Shown here: positions 1 to 9,106 of the stretch, one piece after another
How positions within the stretch are numbered: the first letter of the stretch is position 1
Layout of the letters: each line of letters starts with the position of its first letter
From: Methylococcaceae bacterium UBA6146
GTDB taxonomy: Bacteria; Pseudomonadota; Gammaproteobacteria; Methylococcales; Methylomonadaceae
Assembly: GCA_002422395.1 (NCBI GenBank)
Contig: DIUY01000001.1
Coordinates: 186,001 to 250,000, forward strand
Reading direction: 5' to 3'
DNA: 64,000 bases
Made by a program: the position numbers and the translations under genes
Notes under the pieces: generated by a model
Told to the model about the DNA's origin: nothing
Database searches by the model: none
Seen by the model: the letters and a program-made list of their open reading frames with translations, nothing else

Positions 1-297
1 GCCGTCGCCGTCCATAACCACAACGGCTTGACCTTGTGACTGTTCCAAACCCGCCAAAATGGCGGCTTCTTTACCAAAGTTACGGGTAAAACGGATGCCG
101 CGTATTTCAGCGTATTGCGCGGCAAGCTTTTGGATGAGCGTCCAAGTGTCATCCTGGCTACCGTCATCGACAAAAAGAACCTCATAACGGGCCGTTAAAG
201 TGTCGAGTATCGGGGCTAGTGCTTGCCAAAAGAACGGGAGCACAACGGCTTCATTGTAAATAGGAATGATTATGCTCAAGGTAATGTTTGAATTCAT
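1..297 (-). CDS. Family 2 glycosyltransferase, DPM-type (3' end outside window)
   Basis: Only the first 99 codons are present; the gene runs off the left edge. The N-terminus reads as a GT-A fold: a hydrophobic first strand (LSIIIPIYNE), the nucleotide-binding FVDDGSQDDTW segment, and a DxD-like VMDGDG at the window boundary. Proteins of this type usually transfer a hexose from a nucleotide sugar to polyprenyl phosphate on the cytoplasmic face of the inner membrane. The start ATG at 295-297 overlaps the stop of the following gene (ATGA), so the upstream GtrA gene (294-686) is translationally coupled to it. The GtrA neighbour supports a polyprenyl-phosphate-hexose synthase role. Substrate unknown. 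Confidence 0.88.
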   Translation of the reverse strand, partial: MNSNITLSIIIPIYNEAVVLPFFWQALAPILDTLTARYEVLFVDDGSQDDTWTLIQKLAAQYAEIRGIRFTRNFGKEAAILAGLEQSQGQAVVVMDGDG

Positions 298-686
298 GGT
301 TTTTTAAATACCCAAAATTTGCAGAGGGTGAAATTGCTTAACACTAATAAAAATTCAATCACAGCTTTTAAGTTGATTACGTAAAAAGATGTGGTCGAAT
401 ATTCGTTTAACATTTGTAAAAGCGCGGTTGATAGCCCGGTATTGATAAGCCACAGGCCAAAGTAACGTAATGCTGAATATTTGATATGGCCTAAAGGACG
501 GCTGAATGTCCAAATATGATTGAGCCCATAAGCAGTGATGGCTCCTGCGGCGCGGGCCGGAACATTCGCATAGGCAATCGGCAATTGCAGCCAGAGATGC
601 AGGGCCGTAAAAAGAAATATATCAACCAGATAAGCGATGCCGCCGCTAAAAAGATAGCGCAGGAAGGAACGGGGCGTCGTATTCAT
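294..686 (-). CDS. GtrA family membrane protein
   Basis: A 130-residue protein with four predicted hydrophobic segments and the family pattern: an N-terminal FLRYLFSGGIAYLVDIFLF helix, then YGLNHIWTF in the second helix region and a C-terminal NFTLCKFWVF. GtrA-like proteins are thought to flip or present polyprenyl-linked hexose across the cytoplasmic membrane. It is sandwiched by ATGA overlaps on both sides (683-686 and 294-297), so the glycosyltransferase, GtrA and the large membrane protein form one tightly coupled operon. That context supports decoration of a lipid-linked or surface glycan. Confidence 0.88.
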   Translation of the reverse strand: MNTTPRSFLRYLFSGGIAYLVDIFLFTALHLWLQLPIAYANVPARAAGAITAYGLNHIWTFSRPLGHIKYSALRYFGLWLINTGLSTALLQMLNEYSTTSFYVINLKAVIEFLLVLSNFTLCKFWVFKKP

Positions 687-3190
687 TGCTGATCTATCGC
701 ATGGGTAAAACTGTTTTGCGGGTGGTCGTTACGCAACCGCTGCTCCAAAGCTAGCGCGGCTTCCGGCTGGTTATCCAGACGCTGCAACCGGGCCAGGGTG
801 AAAAGGCTCTCCGGTAGCCAATAACCGGAATAGTGATCGGCCAATTTTTGGTAGCGTAACTTGGCTGCATTCCTGTTGCCGCCTAGTTCATGCGCCTTAG
901 CCCCCCAAAACAAGGCTTCTTCTTGGGCAGCAGGACTGCGGCGGCGACCTTCTATGCGGTCAAAGTCTATAGCTGCCGCCTTATAATCTTGGCGGTTCAT
1001 GGCTTGCCACGCACTGCGGTAATAACGCTCCGGGTCGTTTTGATAAGCTGCAAAGTTAATCCCCGCCAATAAAACCAGCCATATTAACAAGGCGTTACGG
1101 ATAGTTGGAGGTGGGGTTATTTTGTTTGGCTGCAAGCTGTTTCGGGTCAATAATAAATGCCCCAAAATCACACAAACCGCCAAAATACTGGCGATTTGCC
1201 CCCAGCGGCCCATTAGCGTAGTGCCGTACACCAGTTCGACCCTGTTAGTTTCTGGCACAACCAACATATATCCGGGGGCGGCCAGATAGATCTTACCTTT
1301 ACCAGCCAATTGCCAGCGCGGATGGAAGGCAATTTTAACAAGATGCGCTGCCCCCGGCTGGTCTGTCGTGAACACGATTTTTTCACGTTCAAAACTTAAT
1401 AGCTCAATCGTTACGTCCTTAGCCATTTTGGACGGCGGTTGATTCTCGCCATACACAGGCCAATAATCGACATGGGGGTAACGCTTAAACCAATTAAACG
1501 CATGTTCCATCCAGTTTTTCTTATCCATCCTTCGTGCCGGCAAAGGCAATGCTTGGATCAATTGGCTGTCAAAGTTTTTCAACCGATAAACAGTGAATGG
1601 TGCAGATGCGGCGATTGTCTGGAAGAACGGGCTGTTATCAAGCGCCGCCTTGGCTTTGTCACTACGCACCAAAACTTCATTGGCATGCAACAAATCCATG
1701 TGCGCCGCCGCTGAGCGGAGGTCCAGCGCCGCACTTGGGAAACGCACCAATGGCGACGAAGGCGCTTGCGAGACTTCCGATTGCAAATGGTAAATGGCAG
1801 GGGCCAATAGAGCCGATTCCATATACAAACCTTCCAACACTGGCCGTTGGTTTAAAAACATCGGCAACGCCTCCAATGCACGGGTGGAACCTAAATCGTT
1901 ATTGACCGGCGCGTGTTCAAACAGCAGGCGTGGTGAACCAAGGTGGCCGCTTAATACCGGAAACAGAGCGCTTAATTTTTGCCAGTTGGCTTTATCTTCG
2001 TAACCACTATGGTTCCAAGCCGACCATTGTGGTGCTGCGCTAACCGTTTGATATAGCCACCCCCCCATTAACAGCATCAGGGTTAAAACAAGGCTATTAT
2101 CAACCACTGAGGCATAACGACCAGAAAAGGTTGACAGCGCCATTTTAAGCGCTTCGCCAAACAGCCAGCTACATACGAGTGCCGCAAACAGCCAGACATA
2201 GGGGAAAAAACGTATATCGGCAAGGCCAATCCGATTGGCGCCAAACCAAAAGGTCACGGCTAGCATCATAGCAGACGCCATAAAAGCTAACGCTTGTTGT
2301 GACGAAGTTGGCCATTGTTGGCGAATGGCCGGAAAACAATAAAAAATGCCGCCCACGATGCCTGCAAGAAAACCAGGCCACAGCGTTTTAGGTAAGAAAT
2401 CATGCCAATCGTTTGCCATAAACGCGCCATCGTTTGGGATGGTCAGCCCGTGCATTTCCAGCAACGGCCAAAGCCAACCCGCCAATAGGCAAAATGCCAA
2501 GGTATGGGTTAATGTCAAAAAACGCAGGGTAACTTTAAAATTGCCGCAAAACAGTAAAAAAACGCTGCTAAAGCCAGTGATTAACAATGCGTAACCGTGG
2601 GAAAATCCAGTCGCCGCCTCTAAGATACCGCCCAATACCCAGAAGTAACGGCCTTGCAACGCTTTAATCCAAACCGCTAGCGTCAATAGCGAAAAAAACA
2701 TGCCATAACTGTAAGCAAATTCACCCGCCAAAATCGACAGCAAGTTGCCGCCCCAAATTGAATTTTGTTCGTGCAACAAAAACGCAAGTGTTGCAAGCCC
2801 TGCAAACAAGCCCGCTATGCGGCTAAAGCCAAAGCAAAAAAGGCTTAATAGATAAACGCTGGCAGGCATTACTATGGCGGCTGCAAATACCGCCCATTTA
2901 AATGCCAGAGCAAACGGCAACCATTGGTTGAGCAAGAAAATAATGACAAACGGCAATGGAAAATAATAAGACAAAAACGGCAGGCCACCGAACACTTCAG
3001 GCAACCATTGGGTCAGACCATGCTTGGGAAAGTATTGGCAAAACTGATAGGCATAAAAGACATGCGAGGCGGTATCGCCACCGGTAGGCAGGTGGTCAAG
3101 ACTAAGCCAATAGGGGTTCAAAACTCCAATAGGGGTGTACAACAGGAATAATAGGGTAAATAAGTCTTGCCAATAGCGAGATGAACGCAT
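683..3190 (-). CDS. Large polytopic membrane protein with C-terminal TPR-like region
   Basis: About 835 residues. The start is placed at 3190 because AAGGAG lies six bases upstream; an in-frame extension to 3307 would run over that site toward gmk. The N-terminal half has about ten hydrophobic segments and resembles YfhO/6-pyruvoyl-tetrahydropterin-synthase-related membrane proteins or GT-C type glycosyltransferases. Motif LPTGGDTASHVFYAYQF near the N-terminus matches the periplasmic first loop of those families, with an acidic residue in GGDTASH. A soluble periplasmic region follows, then a last membrane helix near residue 690, then a helical-repeat tail (MNRQDYKAAAIDFDRI and following). It is the first gene of the coupled operon with GtrA and the glycosyltransferase, so a sugar transferase acting on polyprenyl-phosphate sugars is the likeliest role. 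Substrate not determinable. Confidence 0.75.
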   Translation of the reverse strand: MRSSRYWQDLFTLLFLLYTPIGVLNPYWLSLDHLPTGGDTASHVFYAYQFCQYFPKHGLTQWLPEVFGGLPFLSYYFPLPFVIIFLLNQWLPFALAFKWAVFAAAIVMPASVYLLSLFCFGFSRIAGLFAGLATLAFLLHEQNSIWGGNLLSILAGEFAYSYGMFFSLLTLAVWIKALQGRYFWVLGGILEAATGFSHGYALLITGFSSVFLLFCGNFKVTLRFLTLTHTLAFCLLAGWLWPLLEMHGLTIPNDGAFMANDWHDFLPKTLWPGFLAGIVGGIFYCFPAIRQQWPTSSQQALAFMASAMMLAVTFWFGANRIGLADIRFFPYVWLFAALVCSWLFGEALKMALSTFSGRYASVVDNSLVLTLMLLMGGWLYQTVSAAPQWSAWNHSGYEDKANWQKLSALFPVLSGHLGSPRLLFEHAPVNNDLGSTRALEALPMFLNQRPVLEGLYMESALLAPAIYHLQSEVSQAPSSPLVRFPSAALDLRSAAAHMDLLHANEVLVRSDKAKAALDNSPFFQTIAASAPFTVYRLKNFDSQLIQALPLPARRMDKKNWMEHAFNWFKRYPHVDYWPVYGENQPPSKMAKDVTIELLSFEREKIVFTTDQPGAAHLVKIAFHPRWQLAGKGKIYLAAPGYMLVVPETNRVELVYGTTLMGRWGQIASILAVCVILGHLLLTRNSLQPNKITPPPTIRNALLIWLVLLAGINFAAYQNDPERYYRSAWQAMNRQDYKAAAIDFDRIEGRRRSPAAQEEALFWGAKAHELGGNRNAAKLRYQKLADHYSGYWLPESLFTLARLQRLDNQPEAALALEQRLRNDHPQNSFTHAIDQQ

Positions 3191-3321
3191 GAAACTCCTT
3201 GATAATGACTTAAAATAGAGAAAAGTTCGTATAAGCATAGCGCAAAATAGCCCCGCAGTTGCCAAACCGTACTTGGCAGTTGTCTTTATCAAAACCTTTA
3301 TCCTCAAATCGCGTGACCTCC

Positions 3322-3936
3322 ATGACTAACGGAAAACTTTATATCATTTCAGCCCCGTCGGGCGCTGGCAAAACCAGCCTGGTCAGACAATTGCTGGCCG
3401 AGATGCCGCAACTTGCGGTATCCATCTCACACACGACCCGCGCCATGCGTCCGGGCGAGGTGAATGGACGGGATTATTTTTTTGTCCCTATCGGGCAATT
3501 TCAGGACTTGTTGGCGCAACAGGCTTTCCTTGAACACGCGCAAGTTTTTGACAATTTTTATGGCACGGCGCAACAGACCGTCATAGACCATCTTAATCAG
3601 GGGCTGGACGTGATTCTGGAAATTGACTGGCAGGGTGCAAGGCAAATCAAACAACGCCTGCCGGAAGCGCTGGGCATTTTTATTTTGCCGCCATCCATCG
3701 CCATTTTGCAACAGCGCCTGACAGCTCGCGGGCAAGATGACGGGGCGGTTATTGCCCGCCGTATGCGGGATGCCGTCACCGAAATGCAGCATTACTGCGA
3801 GTTTGACTATTTGGTGGTCAACGATGATTTTGCCACCGCGTTAACGGAATTAAAAAGCATCGTCGTGGCGAACCGTTTGACCATAACCAGACAACAATCC
3901 GCTTTGCAACCGTTGCTGGTTGATTTGCTATCGTAA
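3322..3936 (+). CDS. gmk: Guanylate kinase
   Basis: Phosphorylates GMP to GDP with ATP. The 204-residue length is normal for the family. The P-loop is APSGAGKTS (residues 11-19); the GMP-binding region has SHTTRAMRPGEVNGRDYFF and the EHAQVFDNFYGT segment, and LEIDWQGARQI follows. I start at MTNGKLYIIS because it matches the family's N-terminus; an upstream in-frame extension to 3259 overlaps the opposite gene's leader and has no family counterpart. Divergent from the membrane protein to its left. No ω-subunit gene (rpoZ) follows, unlike the Escherichia arrangement. Confidence 0.97.
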   Translation: MTNGKLYIISAPSGAGKTSLVRQLLAEMPQLAVSISHTTRAMRPGEVNGRDYFFVPIGQFQDLLAQQAFLEHAQVFDNFYGTAQQTVIDHLNQGLDVILEIDWQGARQIKQRLPEALGIFILPPSIAILQQRLTARGQDDGAVIARRMRDAVTEMQHYCEFDYLVVNDDFATALTELKSIVVANRLTITRQQSALQPLLVDLLS

Positions 3937-4017
3937 AGCCATATCCATCTAAAACTCCAAGAACCCTCTTCTGCGAGTGCTAAAATAGCCCTTTTTATAA
4001 CAGACACTTCTAAATCT

Positions 4018-5331
4018 ATGACACATATTCCAACGGTTGGCTTTATCAGCCTAGGTTGCCCTAAAGCGCTGGTCGATAGCGAGCGCATCCTGACCCAACT
4101 CCGTTCTGAAGGGTATAACATTTCGCCGACATATCAGGACGCTGATCTGGTCGTGGTGAACACTTGCGGCTTTATTGACGCGGCGGTTGAAGAATCGCTG
4201 GACAGTATCGGCGAGGCGTTGGCCGAAAACGGCAAGGTGATTGTCACCGGCTGTTTGGGCACGAGGGAGGCGGAAATAAGGGCGCGTCATCCGCAGGTTT
4301 TAAAAGTGACCGGCGCACACGCATTGGATGAGGTTGTGGCTTCGGTGCATGAGCATTTGCCGCCCCGCCATGACCCATTCACCAGTTTGTTGCCGCCGCA
4401 AGGGATAAAGTTAACGCCCAACCATTATGCGTACCTGAAGATTTCTGAAGGTTGTAACCATCGCTGCACGTTCTGCATTATCCCGTCGATGCGCGGTGAT
4501 TTGGTCAGCCGTCCCGTTGATGATGTGCTGCTGGAGGCTGATCGTCTGGCCAATGCGGGCGTAAAGGAGTTGCTGGTGGTTTCACAAGACACCAGCGCCT
4601 ATGGTTTGGATCTGAAGTATCAAAGCCGTGATTGGAAAGGCCACCCAGTTAAAACCCGATTTTATGATTTGGCGCAAGCCTTGGGCGATTTGGGCATCTG
4701 GGTGCGCCTGCATTATGTGTACCCTTACCCCCATGTTGACGACGTAATCCCGCTCATGGCTGAAGGGAAAATTCTGCCCTATCTGGACATTCCTTTTCAA
4801 CATGCCAATAGCCGTATCCTTAAGCTAATGAAGCGCCCAGCGGCGGCGCAAAATAATCTGGAACGGATTAAGGCATGGCGTAATATCTGCCCTGACATTA
4901 CCTTGCGCAGCACGTTTATTGTCGGTTTCCCTGGCGAAACTGAACAGGAATTTGAGGAATTGTTGGTTTTTTTAAGCGAGGCGCAGTTGGACAGGGTCGG
5001 CTGTTTCGCTTATTCACCGGTGAAAGGTGCGGCGGCGAATGAGTTGCCGGATGCTGTACCCGAAGCGGTCAAGCAAGAGCGTCTGGCGCGTTTTATGGCA
5101 CACCAAGCGGAGATTAGCGCGGCGCGTTTACAACGGCGCGTGGGCAGGGTCGAAACGGTGCTGATTGATGAAGTCGTCACAGAAGGCGCGGTGGCAAGAA
5201 GCAAGGCGGATGCACCGGAAATTGACGGGCAAGTGTTTATTGATGGGGCAACCCATCTTAAAGCGGGGGATTTTGTTGATGTGGCGCTGGAAGAAGCGGA
5301 TGAGTATGATTTGTGGGGGCATCTGGTTTAG
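4018..5331 (+). CDS. rimO: Ribosomal protein uS12 methylthiotransferase RimO
   Basis: 437 residues. Radical-SAM methylthiotransferase that modifies an aspartate of ribosomal protein S12. The N-terminal MTTase domain has the three cluster-binding cysteines C14 (SLGCPKALVDSE), C50 (NTCGF) and C79 (TGCLG). The radical-SAM triad CNHRCTFC gives C146, C150 and C153. A TRAM domain occupies the C-terminus (VLIDEV...VDVAL). The SLGCPK start and CNHRCTFCIIP separate it from MiaB. It lies 81 bp after gmk and ends at a strong terminator. Confidence 0.97.
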   Translation: MTHIPTVGFISLGCPKALVDSERILTQLRSEGYNISPTYQDADLVVVNTCGFIDAAVEESLDSIGEALAENGKVIVTGCLGTREAEIRARHPQVLKVTGAHALDEVVASVHEHLPPRHDPFTSLLPPQGIKLTPNHYAYLKISEGCNHRCTFCIIPSMRGDLVSRPVDDVLLEADRLANAGVKELLVVSQDTSAYGLDLKYQSRDWKGHPVKTRFYDLAQALGDLGIWVRLHYVYPYPHVDDVIPLMAEGKILPYLDIPFQHANSRILKLMKRPAAAQNNLERIKAWRNICPDITLRSTFIVGFPGETEQEFEELLVFLSEAQLDRVGCFAYSPVKGAAANELPDAVPEAVKQERLARFMAHQAEISAARLQRRVGRVETVLIDEVVTEGAVARSKADAPEIDGQVFIDGATHLKAGDFVDVALEEADEYDLWGHLV

Positions 5332-5370
5332 CATGTCTTGTTTAAACCGATAACCAACCGCCAGAAACAA

Positions 5371-5400
5371 AAAAACCCAGCTTAAAAGCTGGGTTTTTTT
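5371..5400 (+). terminator. Rho-independent terminator after rimO (bidirectional)
   Basis: The stem AAAACCCAGC/GCTGGGTTTT with a TTAAAA loop is followed by a T-run on the plus strand and preceded by an A-run, so it can also stop the minus-strand lipoprotein transcript ending at 5430. Confidence 0.92.
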
Positions 5401-5429
5401 GTCTTGCAAGAACTCTGATTTAACTTAAA

Positions 5430-5543
5430 TTAAAGTTCGATAGAGCTAGAAACTTTTTGTTTTGAACCGTCTGGATCATCCATACAGCCAGATAAGCCAA
5501 CAACCATCAATGCCATAGCCAAAAGTGCTACAATTTTCTTCAT
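5430..5543 (-). CDS. Small lipoprotein (37 residues)
   Basis: The protein is MKKIVALLAMALMVVGLSGC followed by 17 residues ending SSSIEL. A lysine-rich start, a hydrophobic core and a lipobox LSGC place the acylated cysteine at residue 20, leaving an 18-residue mature peptide after signal peptidase II. GGAGGAT sits about seven bases before the ATG, an excellent ribosome-binding site, and the gene ends at the shared terminator. Its brevity resembles entericidin-like lipoproteins, but I do not recognise a specific family. Confidence 0.75.
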   Translation of the reverse strand: MKKIVALLAMALMVVGLSGCMDDPDGSKQKVSSSIEL

Positions 5544-5669
5544 AATATTATCCTCCAAATGGGTTTAAATTATTTTATTTATTGTGCGTCAATGAATGAA
5601 AGCACGGACAATTTATATCATGACTGGAATACCGATGCAATAACAAAGTCGTTTGCCCATTTTCAGCAT

Positions 5670-7571
5670 TTATAGCGAATTGATGTTATTAGGCAAATCA
5701 TAAGAGATGATGTTGTCTGTCCATTTCACCGTTCCGATAGTGCTCCAAGGCGATGAAAAGTTACGGTGCAGCTGGTCATAAACCCAATAAGTGGGTGCAT
5801 CAATCCGCTTCATTTTGATAATAAACTCGGCATTCTTAAGGTTTAAACCGATTTTTTGCCCCCAAAATGCGGTGACTTTCATAATGAATTTTTGTAACCG
5901 TGTGTTATCAATAGTCGGCGTCACGGCAATATTGGCCCACATGGAATGCACCCGCCCCCAGTTGGGCGCCAATAACCGCCCTTGTTCATTAACAAACGGC
6001 AGCCATTGTTCATTACCGTTTTTATCTTTATAGGTGATCGCCACGATATGGTCATAACCGGCAAAGTGGTCGTGCAAATAAAGCGCGTGTGGCGCAATGC
6101 CCATAAAGGTTTGGGACACCGTTAATAGCGCGTTACTGCCTTTAGTTAAAGTGATCGCTACCGCATTGTGTTTAACATCAACCTTGAACCGATACATTAA
6201 GCCGTAGTGGATTGTGCTGTTCAGTTGCAGAATAAAAATAGCGATGATTATTTTGGTTAGCTTTCTCGAAAAAGCTTTAGGTTTATCGTGTGCGGCACAT
6301 TCAAAAAGTTGGTGATACCACGTATCGCTTTGCGGCTTTGTCGGCGCAAGGCATTCTGACGAACAAACGGTACGGCTCCGGTTGTCGGCAACCGCACGGT
6401 ATTTTTTTACGGCGTATTGGTAAATGCCGGGCAACCCTAAAATAATGCCAATTGGCAGCAAATAGCCCATTTTTAGGCAAATTTGCCGATAGGTGTCAAC
6501 CCCTGAATACAATCGGTTGGCACTGTCCAGTGCATATAAATCGGTCAGCAATGTATCCTGGCTAATCGCAGCAAGTGCCGGGTATTGGCCGGCATATTCC
6601 TGGGCGCTTTTAAAGTCGATACGCTTAAAAATATCAAAATGATTAATGGTAAGGACTGTGCGGTTGCATAAAGGGCACTGTTGGTCATAAAAAACCGTGA
6701 GGATTGGCTGTTTGGCGACAATCCAAGCACCCAATTTACGCCACCCACTAAAAGGCATCAGCAGCGTGTAAAAAATCAACATCCCCATCCCGAACGGGTA
6801 GATATTTAACGACAAGGTGATGCCAAGGTGTAAGCCCATGCCGATAAGCAAATACATCACGCGTAGCCGACGGTGGGCAAACAAGAATATGAAGGTGAAC
6901 TGGAACACCAAAATGGTGTAGCCAATCGTTTTCTGTAGCAGCTCATTATTAAGAAAAACCGACATATCAAGCGCCGACACATAATAAGGCTGGGTCGATG
7001 GCAACCAAGCGCCCAGCCCATTGCGCCAATGCTCAGCAAACAACTTGTGGATGGCTGAGTCAAAATAAAGAAGACCAAGACAAATGGCAACGGGCAGATA
7101 GTAAGCCAAGACTGAAACTGTCTGCTTAGAATAGCTACGGTAATGCGTGAACGGTGTGCTGAGTTTGTGCCTGAGATTGTCTAACGAAAAAGTGCGGTCG
7201 CCCGGCATAAACAACAAAAAAAATCCGGCACTGATCATAAACAAATCAAAGCCGCCGTCAAAATCCCGCTGCATAGCCGTGAAATTAACGAAAACTATCC
7301 AAAAAATGTAATTGCAGATAACCGCGGACTGATAACGGTAACCAACCACTATAAAGCTGGCGATAATTCCCCAAAGGCACAGGAAAAGAGGGATGGTGGG
7401 GAACTCAACATCTATATAAGGAATAGGATCGAAGATGAGGTGGCTAAAATAATACAGAAAAACAATTTCCTGTAAGGTAACCAAGCCGTACAAAATCCGA
7501 AATAATCCAATACCAGTGCAGGGGACTTGTTTGCCAAGAAGGGAAAGAACTTTAGACGATAACTTATACAT
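5670..7571 (-). CDS. HTTM membrane domain fused to DCC thiol-oxidoreductase-like domain
   Basis: 633 residues. Residues about 15-285 are polytopic with the HTTM (vitamin K-dependent carboxylase-like) look, including DSAIHKLFAEHWRNGLG near residues 171-187. Residues about 291-400 form a DCC-family (DUF393) domain opening with FYDQQCPLC; the CxxC pair is C299 and C302. A further membrane helix near residue 440 and a roughly 170-residue soluble tail follow. HTTM and DCC proteins are often neighbours; here they are one chain. The reaction is unknown; a membrane redox or lipid-modifying role is an inference. No clear ribosome-binding site precedes the chosen ATG. It stands alone, with no operon partner. 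Confidence 0.8.
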   Translation of the reverse strand: MYKLSSKVLSLLGKQVPCTGIGLFRILYGLVTLQEIVFLYYFSHLIFDPIPYIDVEFPTIPLFLCLWGIIASFIVVGYRYQSAVICNYIFWIVFVNFTAMQRDFDGGFDLFMISAGFFLLFMPGDRTFSLDNLRHKLSTPFTHYRSYSKQTVSVLAYYLPVAICLGLLYFDSAIHKLFAEHWRNGLGAWLPSTQPYYVSALDMSVFLNNELLQKTIGYTILVFQFTFIFLFAHRRLRVMYLLIGMGLHLGITLSLNIYPFGMGMLIFYTLLMPFSGWRKLGAWIVAKQPILTVFYDQQCPLCNRTVLTINHFDIFKRIDFKSAQEYAGQYPALAAISQDTLLTDLYALDSANRLYSGVDTYRQICLKMGYLLPIGIILGLPGIYQYAVKKYRAVADNRSRTVCSSECLAPTKPQSDTWYHQLFECAAHDKPKAFSRKLTKIIIAIFILQLNSTIHYGLMYRFKVDVKHNAVAITLTKGSNALLTVSQTFMGIAPHALYLHDHFAGYDHIVAITYKDKNGNEQWLPFVNEQGRLLAPNWGRVHSMWANIAVTPTIDNTRLQKFIMKVTAFWGQKIGLNLKNAEFIIKMKRIDAPTYWVYDQLHRNFSSPWSTIGTVKWTDNIISYDLPNNINSL

Positions 7572-7646
7572 TTCAAAAATTAAAAGAAATATATAAAGTA
7601 TAAAATAAATGTGGGATTTAAAGCAGTGAAATATTCAGATAAAACT

Positions 7647-7680
7647 AAGGCCGCTACCCATAAAAACAGGTAGCGGCCTT
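7647..7680 (-). terminator. Terminator hairpin after the 43-residue membrane protein
   Basis: Perfect 12-bp stem AAGGCCGCTACC/GGTAGCGGCCTT around a ten-base loop, followed on the minus strand by TTAGTTTTAT. It lies 28 bp downstream of the stop of the small gene at 7708-7839 and upstream of the HTTM gene, so it separates the two minus-strand transcripts. Confidence 0.75.
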
Positions 7681-7707
7681 AAGTACAAATTTGATCTAAT
7701 GATCGGC

Positions 7708-7839
7708 TTATTTTTCGTCGTCTGGATGCTCAGCGAATACCCATTTTACTAAGAAATAAATAGCACCGATAACAACAACCGCGCCGACCATGCCAGCTGG
7801 CTCTTTTAACATTGAAGTGAGATCTAAGATGAACCCCAT
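7708..7839 (-). CDS. Small single-span membrane protein (43 residues)
   Basis: Begins MGFILDLTSML, has one strong transmembrane stretch (MVGAVVVIGAIYFLVKWVF) and ends in an acidic HPDDEK tail. The upstream AGGTAGGAC provides a ribosome-binding site, and a 12-bp terminator follows, so a monocistronic transcript is well delimited. I recognise no family. It could be an accessory subunit of a membrane complex, but nothing nearby points to one. The 322-bp space to the next gene (7840-8161) shows no other gene. Confidence 0.6.
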   Translation of the reverse strand: MGFILDLTSMLKEPAGMVGAVVVIGAIYFLVKWVFAEHPDDEK

Positions 7840-8161
7840 GGATGTCCTACCTGTAATTTTTGTATTTTAGAAATTGCTATATTCGTAGCAAACGGAAGTG
7901 ACATAATACTTTAGGGAACATTAAAGTCAAGACCTAATTGCCTGACAAATGAACTGCCATGCCTAACATTTAATAGGCCTAAAGCCGCTATTGTTGCAGG
8001 CCGTCGGGCTGCTTCACTGCCCGCCCACAATCAAACCAAATGTGCATCGGCAATCCAAAATATAGCCGGATATGGCCCGTTAAAATTTAAAGCTCGATAG
8101 CAGACCTACTATAGTTTAAACTTTACCGTTCATGCTGAATGATGTTAGGAAGGGTACAATT

Positions 8162-8551
8162 ATGATAAAAAAATACATTAAAATATTACCGCTGACAGCA
8201 ATGTTATTTGCTTTTTCGGCGCAGGCTGATGTTGCATTAAAAGATGAATCAGATATTTTAGGAAAATGGAATTTATATGCAGAAGCCACAAAAATAGATG
8301 GCGAGAAAAAAAATGTTACCGTTGAATGGGATTTCCAACCCAATGGTGTTTTGCAGACAACCTCAACAGATTCCGTTGGCCGCACTAAAGAAATGAAAAT
8401 AGCCATTAAGTATTCAGTCGAAAATGGCGCGATAAAAAAACAAACAACACCGGGACGGGAAAAATATGAATCATGCAAAGTTATTGAAAAAGACGCCAAC
8501 CAAATGACTTTAAAGTGCGCATATCTTTTCTTTTTTCTAAAAAAACTATAA
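8162..8551 (+). CDS. Secreted protein, lipocalin-like fold possible
   Basis: 129 residues with a signal peptide (MIKKYIKILPLTAMLFAFSAQAD, probable cleavage after AQA). The mature part has ILGKWNLYAEA then VEWDFQPNGVLQTT, the G-x-W plus β-strand pattern of small lipocalin-like domains. Two cysteines (ESCKV and LKCAY) could form a disulphide. AGGAAGGG precedes the ATG, so this start is preferred over an in-frame one at 8132. It ends in an odd LFFFLKKL tail, which may be a frameshifted C-terminus. Followed after 19 bp by a membrane protein on the same strand. Function unknown. Confidence 0.65.
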   Translation: MIKKYIKILPLTAMLFAFSAQADVALKDESDILGKWNLYAEATKIDGEKKNVTVEWDFQPNGVLQTTSTDSVGRTKEMKIAIKYSVENGAIKKQTTPGREKYESCKVIEKDANQMTLKCAYLFFFLKKL

Positions 8552-8570
8552 TCAAAATAAAGGTGTAAAT

Positions 8571-9017
8571 ATGATTGGAGCTATAGTAATGATTTTTACG
8601 GTTATCTGGGTTTACCAGTCTGCCGTAAGAGCTAATTCAGGCAATGCAATTATGTGGGTCGGCATCGCAGGGGCCGTCTTTTTGGTCTCACAGATTTTCT
8701 TGATTGACGCCAATGTTTATCTTCTGGAAACATTCAGGGGGGGAGGTGGCGATAGCGGTTATGAACGTGATTTAACTAGCATTGGCGATAGAAAAAATGA
8801 AGGCGGGTTTCAAGGTTTCGGCGGCATTTTGCTATCGTTGTTTTTGGAGCTGATGCCACCGCTTGTGGGTTTTTTAATTGTGGCGTTTATTCGTCTAAAA
8901 TTTATCACTAAAGATCAATTTTCGGCAGGCGCTTTATTTGGCGGGGCTACAGAATTAGTGTCAGGTGGTATCAAAAGTATCGTTGATACACTAAAGCAAG
9001 GCATCAAAAAGTCCTAA
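8571..9017 (+). CDS. Small membrane protein of unknown function
   Basis: 148 residues with three hydrophobic segments: the N-terminus (MIGAIVMIFTVIWVYQSA), a second span immediately after (WVGIAGAVFLVSQIFLI) and a third near residue 90 (LLSLFLELMPPLVGFLIVAFI). Between them is a soluble loop with GGGGDSGYERDL. It shares a probable transcript with the secreted protein upstream and ends at a terminator. No recognised family. Confidence 0.6.
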   Translation: MIGAIVMIFTVIWVYQSAVRANSGNAIMWVGIAGAVFLVSQIFLIDANVYLLETFRGGGGDSGYERDLTSIGDRKNEGGFQGFGGILLSLFLELMPPLVGFLIVAFIRLKFITKDQFSAGALFGGATELVSGGIKSIVDTLKQGIKKS

Positions 9018-9040
9018 TCAATGCGGTACGGATTATAAAC

Positions 9041-9068
9041 AAAAGCCCAAGGAAGCTTGGGCTTTTTT
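9041..9068 (+). terminator. Rho-independent terminator
   Basis: Stem AAGCCCAAG/CTTGGGCTT with a short GAAG-region loop followed by a T-run; ends the two-gene unit 8162-9017. Confidence 0.88.
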
Positions 9069-9106
9069 ATTATGGATAACCACGCGTATGCCAGAACACC
9101 GCCTAG

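Noticed and set aside
3259..3321. Longer gmk reading from 3259
   Set aside because: The extra residues have no family counterpart, and the segment also lies across the leader of the opposite gene.
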